From: Victivallales bacterium
GTDB lineage: Bacteria > Verrucomicrobiota > Lentisphaeria > Oligosphaerales > Oligosphaeraceae
DNA: 9,052 bases
Direction: 5' to 3'
Assembly: GCA_017615955.1 (NCBI GenBank)
Contig: JAFZZD010000528.1
Span: 1-9,052, forward strand
Shown here: positions 1 through 7,079 of the stretch, piece by piece
How positions within the stretch are numbered: the first letter of the stretch is position 1
How the letters are laid out: every line of letters begins with the position of its first letter
The notes under the pieces: generated by a model
Seen by the model: the letters and a program-made list of their open reading frames with translations, nothing else
Told to the model about the DNA's origin: nothing
The model's database searches: none
Position numbers and translations under genes: made by a program

Positions 1-28
1 CCCACATAAACACCCTCCAAACACAAAC

Positions 29-2038
29 ATGCGTTACAGACAAATCCACCTTGATTTTCACACGTCTCCTGACATCCCAGCCGTAGGAGACAAATTCGAC
101 AAGCAACTTTGGCAAAGCCTTCTGCAGGAAGCATGCGTGGATTCCATCACATGCTTCTCACTGTGCCATCACGGCATGAGCTACCATCCCACCAAGGTTG
201 GCACCATGCACCCCAACCTGAAATACAACCTGCTTCGGGCGCAAATCGACGCCTGCCACGAAATTGGCGTCAATGTGCCAATGTATCTTTCCGCTGGCCT
301 TAACGAAGCAAAATTCCAGGAAAGGCCAGACTGGATGTCCATCGACTTCGAGGGACGCTATGCGGGCTGGAGCCGCTCGAACCTGATGCCTGGCTACCAC
401 CACCTTTGCTTCAACACCGCATATCTGGACTTCCTCTGCGACATGCTTGCCGAAGCAGTCCAGATGTTCCCTGACGCGGACGGCGTGTTCCTGGATATTA
501 CCACCCAGCTCCAGTGCTGCTGCCCCAAATGCACCAGGGACATGTGGAAGCAGGGGCTGAATCCCGAAAAGGAGGAAGACCGCAAGTTCTTCGCTCACCA
601 GGTGCTAATGAACTACTACAAGCGCACCTACGAGACAGTCAAGTCCATTTCCCCGAACATGCCTATCTACCACAATGGTGTAAGCGACCTGCATGACCTT
701 GAAAGGCTCAAGTACTTCAGCCACTATGAGATTGAATCCCTGCCAACTGCCTTCTGGGGATATGACCACTTCCCGATGAACGCCGCATGGCTGCGCCGCA
801 GAAACATGGCATTCCTTGGCATGACAGGGAAATTCCATACGGCCTGGGGCGAATTCGGCGGCTTCAAGCACCCGAATGCACTGCGCTATGAATGTGCTGC
901 AATGCTTGCCAATGGCGCACGTTGCAGCGTAGGCGACCAGCTGCATCCGTCAGGGAAACTGGATGCCTCCACATACAGGCTCATTGCGCCAGCGTACAGG
1001 GAAGTGAAGGAGCGGGAACCCTGGTGCGAAGGCAGCGTGTCGGCTGCTGAAATCGCCGTACTGGGAGCCGCAGTCATGGGCAAGGGCAAGCCAAGTTCCG
1101 CGCCGCAGGATGAAGGCGTGTCCCGTTTCCTGCTAGAGGAGCACCTGCCCTTTGACCTGGTATGCCCGGATGACGACCTGTCGAATTTCCGTCTGCTGAT
1201 AGTCCCCGAAGTGAAAGACCTGCCAGCAAACGTGGTCTCAAAGATACGGCAATTCGTTGCCGATGGCGGGAAGTTGCTGTTGTCTGGTGTCTCTGCGCTG
1301 GGAGCCGATGGCAAGGCGCAGTTTGACATCGGCGGCGAAATCGAAGGCCGCAGCCAGTTCTCGCCAGACTACATCCAGGCAAATGAGGACTTTGCAAAGG
1401 ACCTGCCCACCTCGCCATTCCTCAGCTATGGGGCATCCCTGCGCTTCAAGGTCAAGGACGGCATTTCACTTGGCAAGGTATATGACCCGTATTTCCAGCG
1501 CAGCGCCCGCCATTTCAGCAGCCATAGGCAGACGCCGTTCTCCAACGAGGAGACTGGCTATTCCGCAGGCAGCCTCAAGGGCAACATCCTGTATTTCGCC
1601 CACGATGTGTTCACGCTGTACCGCACTGCTGGAGCCACCACGCTCAAATACTTTGTGCGCAATGCGCTGAGGAAACTGCTTGGAGACGAAATACCCCTGC
1701 GCGCAAACCTGATCTCTACCGCCAGGTTCTATCTCCGCCGCCAGGAAAAGGAAAGCCGCTACATTGCTCATTTCCTATATGCGCCAACTATTCTGCGCGG
1801 CGGTCAGGTGAAGAACGAGGATGGCACAACCATGGGCTTCGACAGACTGGAAATCATAGAGGATCTGCCACCCTGCCCAGCCTCTGACATCGACCTGCGC
1901 ATCGCCAGACCAGTTAAAAGCCTGCGCCTTGTGCCAGAGGGAACAGAACTCAAGTTCATCCAAACTGGCGACAGGCTGCGTTTCACTCTGCCTGCCTTCA
2001 GCTGCCAGTCACTTGTGGAAATCAAAGAACAGAAATAA
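29..2038 (+). CDS. GHL6-type glycoside hydrolase (alpha-amylase/GH42-like barrel plus GATase-like domain)
   Basis: Predicted cytoplasmic glycosidase of 669 aa. The N-terminal half (about residues 1-330) reads as the hypothetical glycosyl hydrolase 6 (GHL6) TIM barrel: the RYRQIHLDFHTSP opening, then VDSITCFSLCHHG, YHPTKVGTMHPNL, and the strand GVFLDI with Asp156 as a candidate active-site acid. A Cys cluster follows at 163-165 and 168 (CCCPKC), then HYEIESLP with Glu234 and Glu236, and a WGYDHFP motif. Residues about 340-425 resemble the flavodoxin/GATase-like middle (trimerisation) domain of GH42 beta-galactosidases (FRLLIVPEV, then DGGKLLLSG at 412-420). The remainder looks like beta-sandwich. 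There is no signal peptide. ATG at 29 matches the usual family start, but no Shine-Dalgarno sequence is seen in bases 1-28 and the frame stays open to the window edge. The stop overlaps an ATG (TAATG). The substrate cannot be told from sequence; a galactoside, fucoside or arabinoside are all possible. Confidence 0.88.
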   Translation: MRYRQIHLDFHTSPDIPAVGDKFDKQLWQSLLQEACVDSITCFSLCHHGMSYHPTKVGTMHPNLKYNLLRAQIDACHEIGVNVPMYLSAGLNEAKFQERPDWMSIDFEGRYAGWSRSNLMPGYHHLCFNTAYLDFLCDMLAEAVQMFPDADGVFLDITTQLQCCCPKCTRDMWKQGLNPEKEEDRKFFAHQVLMNYYKRTYETVKSISPNMPIYHNGVSDLHDLERLKYFSHYEIESLPTAFWGYDHFPMNAAWLRRRNMAFLGMTGKFHTAWGEFGGFKHPNALRYECAAMLANGARCSVGDQLHPSGKLDASTYRLIAPAYREVKEREPWCEGSVSAAEIAVLGAAVMGKGKPSSAPQDEGVSRFLLEEHLPFDLVCPDDDLSNFRLLIVPEVKDLPANVVSKIRQFVADGGKLLLSGVSALGADGKAQFDIGGEIEGRSQFSPDYIQANEDFAKDLPTSPFLSYGASLRFKVKDGISLGKVYDPYFQRSARHFSSHRQTPFSNEETGYSAGSLKGNILYFAHDVFTLYRTAGATTLKYFVRNALRKLLGDEIPLRANLISTARFYLRRQEKESRYIAHFLYAPTILRGGQVKNEDGTTMGFDRLEIIEDLPPCPASDIDLRIARPVKSLRLVPEGTELKFIQTGDRLRFTLPAFSCQSLVEIKEQK

Positions 2039-2385
2039 TGCTTCATGATGAGGTAATTGCAAAACTATCGCGCCAAGCAGCAAGCCATCGGAGCCGCTGG
2101 CTTCAGCTATCGGAGCCGCTGGCTTCAGCCATCGGAGCCGCTGGCATCAGCTATCGGAGCCGCTGGCTTCAGCTATCGGAGCCGCTGGCTTCAGCTATCG
2201 GAGCCGCTGGCTTCAGCTATCGGAGCCGCTGGCTTCAGCTATCGGAGCCGCTGGCTTTTAGCCAGCGGAAAAGCCTTGCAATGCCAATAGTTTTGCAATT
2301 ATATCTGGATAAACTGATGGAGAAGAATTCGCCTGCGGAAATGGAGCTGTTCCACACACAGCTCCTGAAGGCACTCGCACAATGA
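2038..2385 (+). CDS. Doubtful 115-aa ORF running through the 22-bp repeat array
   Basis: An open frame starts in a TAATG overlap with the preceding glycosidase gene and ends in an ATGA overlap with an upstream candidate ATG of the PHP gene. Most of it is translated repeat. Because 22 is not a multiple of 3 and the unit has no stop in any forward frame, three units give a 22-aa peptide repeat that simply joins the three frames (SYRSRWLQ, LSEPLA, AIGAAG). Only the first 13 residues (MLHDEVIAKLSRQ) and the last 34 (from MPIVLQLYL to KALAQ) lie outside the array; the latter could form a short amphipathic helix. No convincing Shine-Dalgarno precedes 2038. It is most likely not a functional protein. 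The alternative is a small coupled ORF into which the repeat expanded. Confidence 0.15.
   Translation: MLHDEVIAKLSRQAASHRSRWLQLSEPLASAIGAAGISYRSRWLQLSEPLASAIGAAGFSYRSRWLQLSEPLAFSQRKSLAMPIVLQLYLDKLMEKNSPAEMELFHTQLLKALAQ
2086..2261 (+). repeat. Tandem array of 22-bp units (7 full copies plus a diverged eighth)
   Basis: Seven contiguous units run at 2086-2107, 2108-2129, 2130-2151, 2152-2173, 2174-2195, 2196-2217 and 2218-2239. All share the core GGAGCCGCTGGCTTCAGC preceded by TATC or CATC. Units 1 and 3 begin with C, the others with T, and unit 3 has one further change (T to A at 2146). The eighth unit, from 2240, diverges after GCTGGC to TTTTAGC and becomes the hairpin at 2248-2268. Bases 2066-2085 may be a decayed unit at the left edge. 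There are no spacers, so this is not CRISPR. Near-identity implies recent expansion by slippage. Each unit contains a small GCTG/CAGC inverted repeat. Confidence 0.95.
2248..2268 (+). repeat. Palindromic hairpin closing the 22-bp array
   Basis: The arms CCGCTGGCT (2248-2256) and AGCCAGCGG (2260-2268) form a 9-bp perfect stem with a 3-nt loop, followed by AAAA. The left arm is the same as in each tandem unit; the right arm occurs only here in the array. The same 8-bp arms recur at 6338-6357. It is followed by A rather than T residues, so it does not look like an intrinsic terminator on the + strand. Confidence 0.85.
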
Positions 2386-2391
2386 CAGCTT

Positions 2392-2396
2392 GGAGA
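2392..2396 (+). promoter_or_regulatory. Ribosome binding site for the PHP gene
   Basis: GGAGA lies 9 nt before the ATG at 2406. This favours 2406 over the in-frame ATG at 2382 (which has a weaker GAAGG at 2367-2371 and an ATGA overlap) and over the ATG at 2412 (15 nt away). Confidence 0.55.
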
Positions 2397-2405
2397 GATG
2401 AAGCC

Positions 2406-3353
2406 ATGTCAATGACAGTCAACTACTATGGACAACAGCTGAAGGCATATCGTGCCTCCCTGCACACCCATTCCACAATATCGGACGGGCAGTTCACGCC
2501 AGCGGAGGTCATCAAGCTCTATGCCGACGAGGGATACGACATACTCGCCTTCACGGACCATTCCCTACCCAACCCCGTGTCCACATACGACTCCAGAGGA
2601 ATGACGCTCATCAGCGGCATGGAGATGCATCCAATGGGACCTCGCGGCGAAAACTGGCATCTGCTGGCACTGGGGCTTCCCGAGGACTTTCCTCCACCAG
2701 ACGCAGACAAGAACTCCACGGCACAGTCATGCATCGACGCTGCGCGGGCTGCTGGCGGCCTCGTCTTCTGCGCACATCCCTCATTCTGCGGCTTCCGCTC
2801 CACGGACATCATGCCACTGCGTGGTCTGGAAGGGATCGAGGTGTTCAACAGCGGCACACGCTTCGCGGGAAAAGGCTTCAATATGCAGTGCTGGGACGAG
2901 CTGCTGGACGAGGGGCACTGGATGCGAGCCATTGCGGTTGATGACATGCATGGGCGACGCGACCTATTCTGCGGCTGGACGATGATTCTAACGGACGAGC
3001 CACTCTCCCAAGCGGCGGTGCGGCGCGCCATCCGCAGCGGGAACTTCTATGCTACCCAGGGACCGCAGCTTCTCTCAATCTCCCTGCATGACAATGTGCT
3101 TGAGGCTGAATTCACGCCATGCACCGAAGTCATCGGCGTCTCCTGGAAATGGCGTGGCTATTCCGCAGTATGCGACAATTTCACAGGACCAGGCGATGGA
3201 CAGCGCGAAATCACCAGCTGTCGTCTAAAGCTGAAGAACGACATCAAGGAATGCTGGATACGCCTCCAGCTCAAGGACAGCCATGGCCGATACGCCTGGT
3301 GCAATCCCGTACGTTTCAATCCCGCTAATTCCGCCAATGAAAACAAAGGGTGA
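2406..3353 (+). CDS. PHP-domain metal-dependent hydrolase (CehA/McbA-like)
   Basis: A 315-aa predicted cytoplasmic hydrolase with the expected metal ligands of the PHP (polymerase and histidinol phosphatase) fold. It has HTH at residues 20-22 followed by SDG (26-28), TDH at 50-52, GME at 71-73, HP at 124-125 in VFCAHPSF, and DDMH at 179-182. The downstream block GWTMILTDEPL, AAVRRAIRSGNFYATQGPQ is typical of stand-alone PHP proteins of the CehA/McbA type. Known family members hydrolyse phosphoesters, and some act on other esters or carbamates, so the substrate here is open. The segment after about residue 220 looks like a small beta-rich tail (EVIGVSWKWRG). The start at 2406 is chosen for its ribosome binding site; 2382 would add 8 residues. 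Its stop lies 17 bp inside the next gene, indicating an operon. Lying between two glycosidases, it may act on a phosphorylated or otherwise esterified sugar intermediate, which is inference. Confidence 0.9.
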   Translation: MSMTVNYYGQQLKAYRASLHTHSTISDGQFTPAEVIKLYADEGYDILAFTDHSLPNPVSTYDSRGMTLISGMEMHPMGPRGENWHLLALGLPEDFPPPDADKNSTAQSCIDAARAAGGLVFCAHPSFCGFRSTDIMPLRGLEGIEVFNSGTRFAGKGFNMQCWDELLDEGHWMRAIAVDDMHGRRDLFCGWTMILTDEPLSQAAVRRAIRSGNFYATQGPQLLSISLHDNVLEAEFTPCTEVIGVSWKWRGYSAVCDNFTGPGDGQREITSCRLKLKNDIKECWIRLQLKDSHGRYAWCNPVRFNPANSANENKG

Positions 3354-6324
3354 CATTTCAGGCGTAATTCCATGGTGGACGCTTAACGGGCGTCTGGACG
3401 AAGCAGAGGCGCTTCGGCAACTGGATGATTTCGCTGAAAAGGGTGTGCATGAAGTCTTTCTCTACCCGAATTTTGGTCTTGAGGCACCTGATTTCCTGTC
3501 GGAGGAGTGGTTTGGATTCATTGCCTTTCTTCTCAATGAATGTCCAAAACGGGATTTCCGCCTCTGGATCTATGACGACCTGAACTGGCCCAGCGGCGCG
3601 GCTGGCGGTCATCTCTGCAAACAATTTCCGCAATACCGCATGCGCACAATCCGCCGTCGAGAATGGCGGCTGGCACCTGGCGAAGCATGGCAACCGTCTG
3701 ATGAGGCGGACCATGTATGGACTGGCGTCTTCTCGGCAGAGCACACACTCCCGCAAGAACTGCCGCCAGGCAAGCCCTTTGTCAATGACACGAAAGATGA
3801 CTGCCGCATCGTCAGCTTGGAACGGCGGCTTGTGGATGACCACTTCTTCTCCGCAATGGGAACGACCGGCACATGGAATGAGCCTGGCATCCTCGACGCG
3901 CTGAATCCAGCAGCTGTCCGTGCATGGATGTCCTTCACCTACGAGCCGTACCTAAAGCGTTTTCCCCAGGCTCTTGGCACATTGATACGAGGCTTCTTCT
4001 TTGACGAACCCACAATGGTCTCCCCTTTCCACACAGGCGACATTCCATGGACGCCTGGACTAGAGGACGCATTTTTCAAGCAATATGGCTATGACTGCCG
4101 GCCAAGATACTGGACACTCTTCGAGGAAGCCTCGGGACAGGAGCAGTTCCGCTATGACTTCTGGCGCTTCGTGGCACGTCGCTTCGCAGCTTCGTTCACG
4201 GGGCAGCTTTCCGAGTGGTGCAGTAAAAACGGACTGATCCTTTCAGGGCACTGCTGGCCTGAGGAACCCTCATGCCAGCGGCTGATGACAACCGCCACAG
4301 GCGATGTGGAATATCTTCAGCGCCATCTCCAAATGCCAGGCACGGATTTTCTATACTGCGAGAATCCCTACGTGACGTCTGCGGGAATGTGCCCGAACAA
4401 GCCTGGCTGGCCCCGCAACCTCATCTATTCCGCCAAACTCCCCTCGTCTGTGGCACGCTATAATGGTGCCAGGAACACAATCTGCGAAAGTTCTGGCGTC
4501 TGCGAGTTGGGGGACGGCTGCGTCGCGCCCTCCGCGCAGAAAATCGCCTACGACTTCCTCTATGCCATGGGCATAAACGTAATGAACCCAGCCAGGCCAT
4601 ACGACATGACCGATTTCCGCAAATACGCCTGCGCTCTTGACGCAGCACAGCCATATTGGAGGCATTATCGCCTCCTTGTGGATTACCTGAATCGCCTCCA
4701 TGAGTTCAACGGACGAGGAAAAACAGCCGCGCGGCTCGCCGTACTCAGCCCGCTGTCAGCAAGATTTGCACTTTCGGACATCACACAGGACACTTCCATC
4801 AGAAACGAAACAACGCCCCTGCCGCCACACGGCGACCTGGCTCCCGCAATGCTGGCTACACTCGATGCTCTGATGCGCGGGCATATCGACTTCGAATTGC
4901 TGTTCGAGGATGTCCTGCTGGACAGTGCCGTCTCACCCAATGGCAAGTTGTTGGCTCCGCAGAGCGCCTTCAAGGTAATCATACTCCCGCAATGCTGGGC
5001 ACTGGACGATGCAGTATGGCAGCAGCTTAATGCCTTCGCCAAACGAGGTGGTAAACTGGTAGTCGTCGGCGAGGCTCCCACCTTCCCGCTTCGCCATGGC
5101 GCGGCAGCGCTTCCTGTCGAGGAGTTGCCTGCCGTGATGCTGTCCCCCGTGTCACCTGATTTTGCGGAGCAGCTGCTGGGGGAACTGGCTTCCATGCTTG
5201 CGCCAGAATATCGTCTGGAAGGCAAGGACAATGACGGCGTGCTGGCGCAATTGCGGGAGGACGGCGAGTGGCGCGGCCTCTTCCTGGCAAACGCCACCCC
5301 TGACGACAAGGTTCTACAGCTGTCAGGACCATTGTCAGGACGTCTGCGGAGTCTCGTGGATTTGCAGGACGGGCGTGCCTGGCGCTGCCCATCCGCTATT
5401 CCCCTAAAGGAGGCACAGTCGCTACTGCTGACAACGGACGAGCCGCCAAAAGACGCCGTCATATTCGGCGCGAAGCGCCAACACCTGCTCACGCTGCCCT
5501 CTGCTGGCTGGCGCATTGAAGGGGATGTCCGCAATGTCATGCGAATGGAACTGGAATATCTGGCGGGCAATTCGTTCAGGCCAATGGACGATGACGGGTT
5601 CTTCCCAGAACCGCTTGACCCTGATGTAACGCCTACAGTCACGCTGCGCGGCTCTTTCGTAATCAAGGGACGTGTTCCTATAAACTTACGGCTCTGGTTT
5701 GACCGTGAAGGCTTCTCCGCACTGACGGTAAACGGCATGGCAATCAATGAAGAAGCGCGGCATGAAAAACTCTTCGACCCGAAGAACGTGATTGTTCAAT
5801 TGGCGTCACATTGCCATCCAGGCAGGAATGTCCTGACAGTGACCATACCTCTGTCGCCCTGGATGAGTAGAAAACGCGGGATACGCGTCCATTTCACGCC
5901 TCTTCTCCAAGTATGCACACCGCCGTTGCTGCTGGGTTCATTCCTCGTTGGCGATGGTCACGAACTTGAGGAACTGCCAACGACACGGAACTCTGGTTCA
6001 CTCTCCGAACAAGGCTTTCCTTTCTTCTGCTCAGAACTTGCAGTGTCAATGGTATTCGACGCCACAACATGCCAGGAGGAGACCTGGCTGGACATCTCGC
6101 CATGCCCCCTGCCCATTGCAGCGGAACTGAATGGACGCAACCTCGGCACACGCCTTTGGCGAAATGGCTCGCTCCCCATCCATCCAGGAACACTTAAGCC
6201 AAAGGGGAACTGCCTAGTTCTTCGACTCTGCGGCGACATCTGGAATACGCTGGGACGCCGCTGGATCGGGAGGCCCGTCCCGCCAGTGCCATTCATCCTT
6301 CCCAAACTCACAATCCTTAGGTGA
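3337..6324 (+). CDS. Large GH106-like glycoside hydrolase
   Basis: A 995-aa predicted cytoplasmic glycosidase. About residues 1-440 look like a TIM barrel of the GH106 alpha-L-rhamnosidase-like superfamily: PWWTLNG at 12-18, a strand ending VFLYPNFG, the hallmark YDDLNWPSG at 79-87, FFFDEP with Asp223/Glu224, and CESSG with Glu384 as a second candidate acid. Residues about 465-590 resemble a GATase/flavodoxin-like domain (RLAVLSPLS, VIILPQCW, GGKLVVVGEAP), as in the first gene. About 765-840 look like a galactose-binding jelly roll (LRLWFDREGFSALTVNG, GRNVLTVTIPL). The NTLG near the C-terminus is reminiscent of the family's usual ending. ATG 3337 is preferred; an in-frame ATG at 3283 would deepen the overlap with the PHP gene and add 18 residues that look like nothing in the family. 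No Shine-Dalgarno precedes 3337, so translational coupling through the 17-bp overlap is likely. Rhamnosidase activity is possible but not shown. Confidence 0.87.
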   Translation: MKTKGDISGVIPWWTLNGRLDEAEALRQLDDFAEKGVHEVFLYPNFGLEAPDFLSEEWFGFIAFLLNECPKRDFRLWIYDDLNWPSGAAGGHLCKQFPQYRMRTIRRREWRLAPGEAWQPSDEADHVWTGVFSAEHTLPQELPPGKPFVNDTKDDCRIVSLERRLVDDHFFSAMGTTGTWNEPGILDALNPAAVRAWMSFTYEPYLKRFPQALGTLIRGFFFDEPTMVSPFHTGDIPWTPGLEDAFFKQYGYDCRPRYWTLFEEASGQEQFRYDFWRFVARRFAASFTGQLSEWCSKNGLILSGHCWPEEPSCQRLMTTATGDVEYLQRHLQMPGTDFLYCENPYVTSAGMCPNKPGWPRNLIYSAKLPSSVARYNGARNTICESSGVCELGDGCVAPSAQKIAYDFLYAMGINVMNPARPYDMTDFRKYACALDAAQPYWRHYRLLVDYLNRLHEFNGRGKTAARLAVLSPLSARFALSDITQDTSIRNETTPLPPHGDLAPAMLATLDALMRGHIDFELLFEDVLLDSAVSPNGKLLAPQSAFKVIILPQCWALDDAVWQQLNAFAKRGGKLVVVGEAPTFPLRHGAAALPVEELPAVMLSPVSPDFAEQLLGELASMLAPEYRLEGKDNDGVLAQLREDGEWRGLFLANATPDDKVLQLSGPLSGRLRSLVDLQDGRAWRCPSAIPLKEAQSLLLTTDEPPKDAVIFGAKRQHLLTLPSAGWRIEGDVRNVMRMELEYLAGNSFRPMDDDGFFPEPLDPDVTPTVTLRGSFVIKGRVPINLRLWFDREGFSALTVNGMAINEEARHEKLFDPKNVIVQLASHCHPGRNVLTVTIPLSPWMSRKRGIRVHFTPLLQVCTPPLLLGSFLVGDGHELEELPTTRNSGSLSEQGFPFFCSELAVSMVFDATTCQEETWLDISPCPLPIAAELNGRNLGTRLWRNGSLPIHPGTLKPKGNCLVLRLCGDIWNTLGRRWIGRPVPPVPFILPKLTILR

Positions 6325-6327
6325 TAA

Positions 6328-6363
6328 ACTATCGTAGCCGCTGGCTTCAGCCAGCGGAAAAAA
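6328..6363 (+). repeat. Single dispersed copy of the palindromic repeat
   Basis: The segment begins AAACTATCGTAGCC and contains arms CCGCTGGC (6338-6345) and GCCAGCGG (6350-6357) around a TTCA loop, then six A residues. It matches the tandem-array unit (a T replaces G at 6335) joined directly to the right arm, and it shares AAACTATCG with the left edge of the array region at 2062-2070. It lies just after the stop of the GH106-like gene, in the same orientation relative to transcription. This is probably the ancestral, unexpanded form of the element. Confidence 0.88.
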
Positions 6364-6392
6364 CAACAATGCTAGACAAATCATTACCATAC

Positions 6393-6397
6393 AAAGG
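6393..6397 (+). promoter_or_regulatory. Ribosome binding site for the GNAT gene
   Basis: AAAGG lies 7 nt before the ATG at 6405. The two upstream in-frame starts are less attractive: ATG 6369 has only a GCGGAAAA context inside the repeat, and GTG 6321 would translate the palindrome. Confidence 0.45.
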
Positions 6398-6404
6398 CTT
6401 CATC

Positions 6405-7079
6405 ATGAAGATGCGCCGCGAGAAGCTGGCCACCATCAAGGTGCCGGAACTTCCGCCAGGCTACCAGTACCGCCTTTATCAGGACGGTGACGAAATCCAC
6501 TGGGCGCGGCTGGAGACGTTCGTGCTGGAATTTCCCACGGAGGAGAAGGCACTGGCCTACTTCAACCACGACTACAGGGACCCGTTTCGGGATGAACTAC
6601 ATCGCAGATGCGCTTTTGTAACAACGGCAGACGGTGTGCCCGTGGCGACGGCGACGGCCTGGTTCATGGAGAGTTCCCTAGGCCACAAGAGCTGGTTGCA
6701 GTGGATATCAACTGACCCCAGACATCAGGGAAAGGGGCTTGGCAGGGCGGTCGTCGCGAAGGCATTGAGCCTTTATCCCTCTGTCGGCCCGCAGACGGAC
6801 ATATACCTGCACACCCAGACTTGGAGCCACAAGGCCGTGTACCTCTATCATCGGATTGGCTTTGAGTTTTTCCTTACCGAACCCATCAAGGTCTCGTGGC
6901 ATCTGCCGCCTGGCTATCGGGTTATGGAGAACCATGCGCTGGAGGCATTGGATGTTCTCAAAAGCGTCTATTCCCCTGAATTGTTGGAGGAGCTTCGCCG
7001 CCAGGCGGAAATCCCCACTGATGACGAGAGGGCGGAGCATGAACTTTTGCCGCCGTTCCCCAAGGAGTATGTGCCATGA
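6405..7079 (+). CDS. GNAT-family N-acetyltransferase
   Basis: A 224-aa predicted acyl-CoA-dependent acetyltransferase. The acetyl-CoA pyrophosphate-binding motif A is clear: WISTDPRHQGKGLGRAVV, with the R/QxxGxG signature at Arg106, Gly109 and Gly111. It is preceded by beta strands carrying CAFVTTADGVPVATATAWF and followed by the motif-B-like helix and strand HKAVYLYHRIGFEFF. The C-terminal 50 or so residues are helical and charged (SPELLEELRRQAEI). The start at 6405 is chosen on its ribosome binding site; 6369 adds 12 residues. A 252-aa version from GTG 6321 would carry about 10 residues encoded by the palindromic repeat and is unlikely. It overlaps the next gene by ATGA, so the two are probably co-translated. 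The acceptor is unknown; an amino sugar from the locus substrate is a guess from context. Confidence 0.88.
   Translation: MKMRREKLATIKVPELPPGYQYRLYQDGDEIHWARLETFVLEFPTEEKALAYFNHDYRDPFRDELHRRCAFVTTADGVPVATATAWFMESSLGHKSWLQWISTDPRHQGKGLGRAVVAKALSLYPSVGPQTDIYLHTQTWSHKAVYLYHRIGFEFFLTEPIKVSWHLPPGYRVMENHALEALDVLKSVYSPELLEELRRQAEIPTDDERAEHELLPPFPKEYVP
7062..7067 (+). promoter_or_regulatory. Shine-Dalgarno of the SGNH esterase gene
   Basis: AAGGAG, a full-strength Shine-Dalgarno, sits inside the GNAT coding sequence 8 nt before the ATG at 7076. It shows that this organism uses canonical initiation, which makes the absence of such sites before 29 and 3337 noticeable. Confidence 0.7.

Larger units (their letters stand above)
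2054..2301. repeat. 15-bp perfect inverted repeat enclosing the 22-bp array (MITE-like)
   Basis: The left arm TAATTGCAAAACTAT at 2054-2068 is the exact reverse complement of ATAGTTTTGCAATTA at 2287-2301. The 248-bp interval contains the whole tandem array and its terminal hairpin. The outermost TA on each side allows a reading as 13-bp terminal inverted repeats flanked by a TA duplication, as in Tc1/mariner or IS630-type MITEs. TA is self-complementary, however, so this cannot be distinguished from a plain 15-bp palindrome. In RNA the arms could close a long-range stem around the array. There is no transposase in the window. Confidence 0.6.

Noticed and set aside
512..532. Cys-rich CCCPKC as a separate zinc-finger or iron-sulfur domain
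   Set aside because: It lies within the barrel just after the GVFLDI strand, where GHL6/GH42-type enzymes commonly carry a Cys cluster; there is no room for an independent domain.
2086..2268. CRISPR array
   Set aside because: The 22-bp units abut directly with no unique spacers, and no cas gene is present.
2294..2313. Possible promoter TTGCAA ... GATAAA before the PHP gene
   Set aside because: The spacing between the two boxes is about 9 bp, far from the usual 16-18, and the TTGCAA is part of the inverted repeat arm.
4683..5747. 354-aa reverse-strand ORF inside the GH106-like gene
   Set aside because: Its translation is Ser/Arg/Pro-rich without recognisable motifs, and it lies fully inside a convincingly coding gene; it is a frame shadow in GC-rich DNA.
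6338..6363. Intrinsic terminator after the GH106-like gene
   Set aside because: The stem is followed by a run of A, not T, on the transcribed strand; read from the other strand the T-run precedes the stem. The next gene lies close downstream in the same direction.
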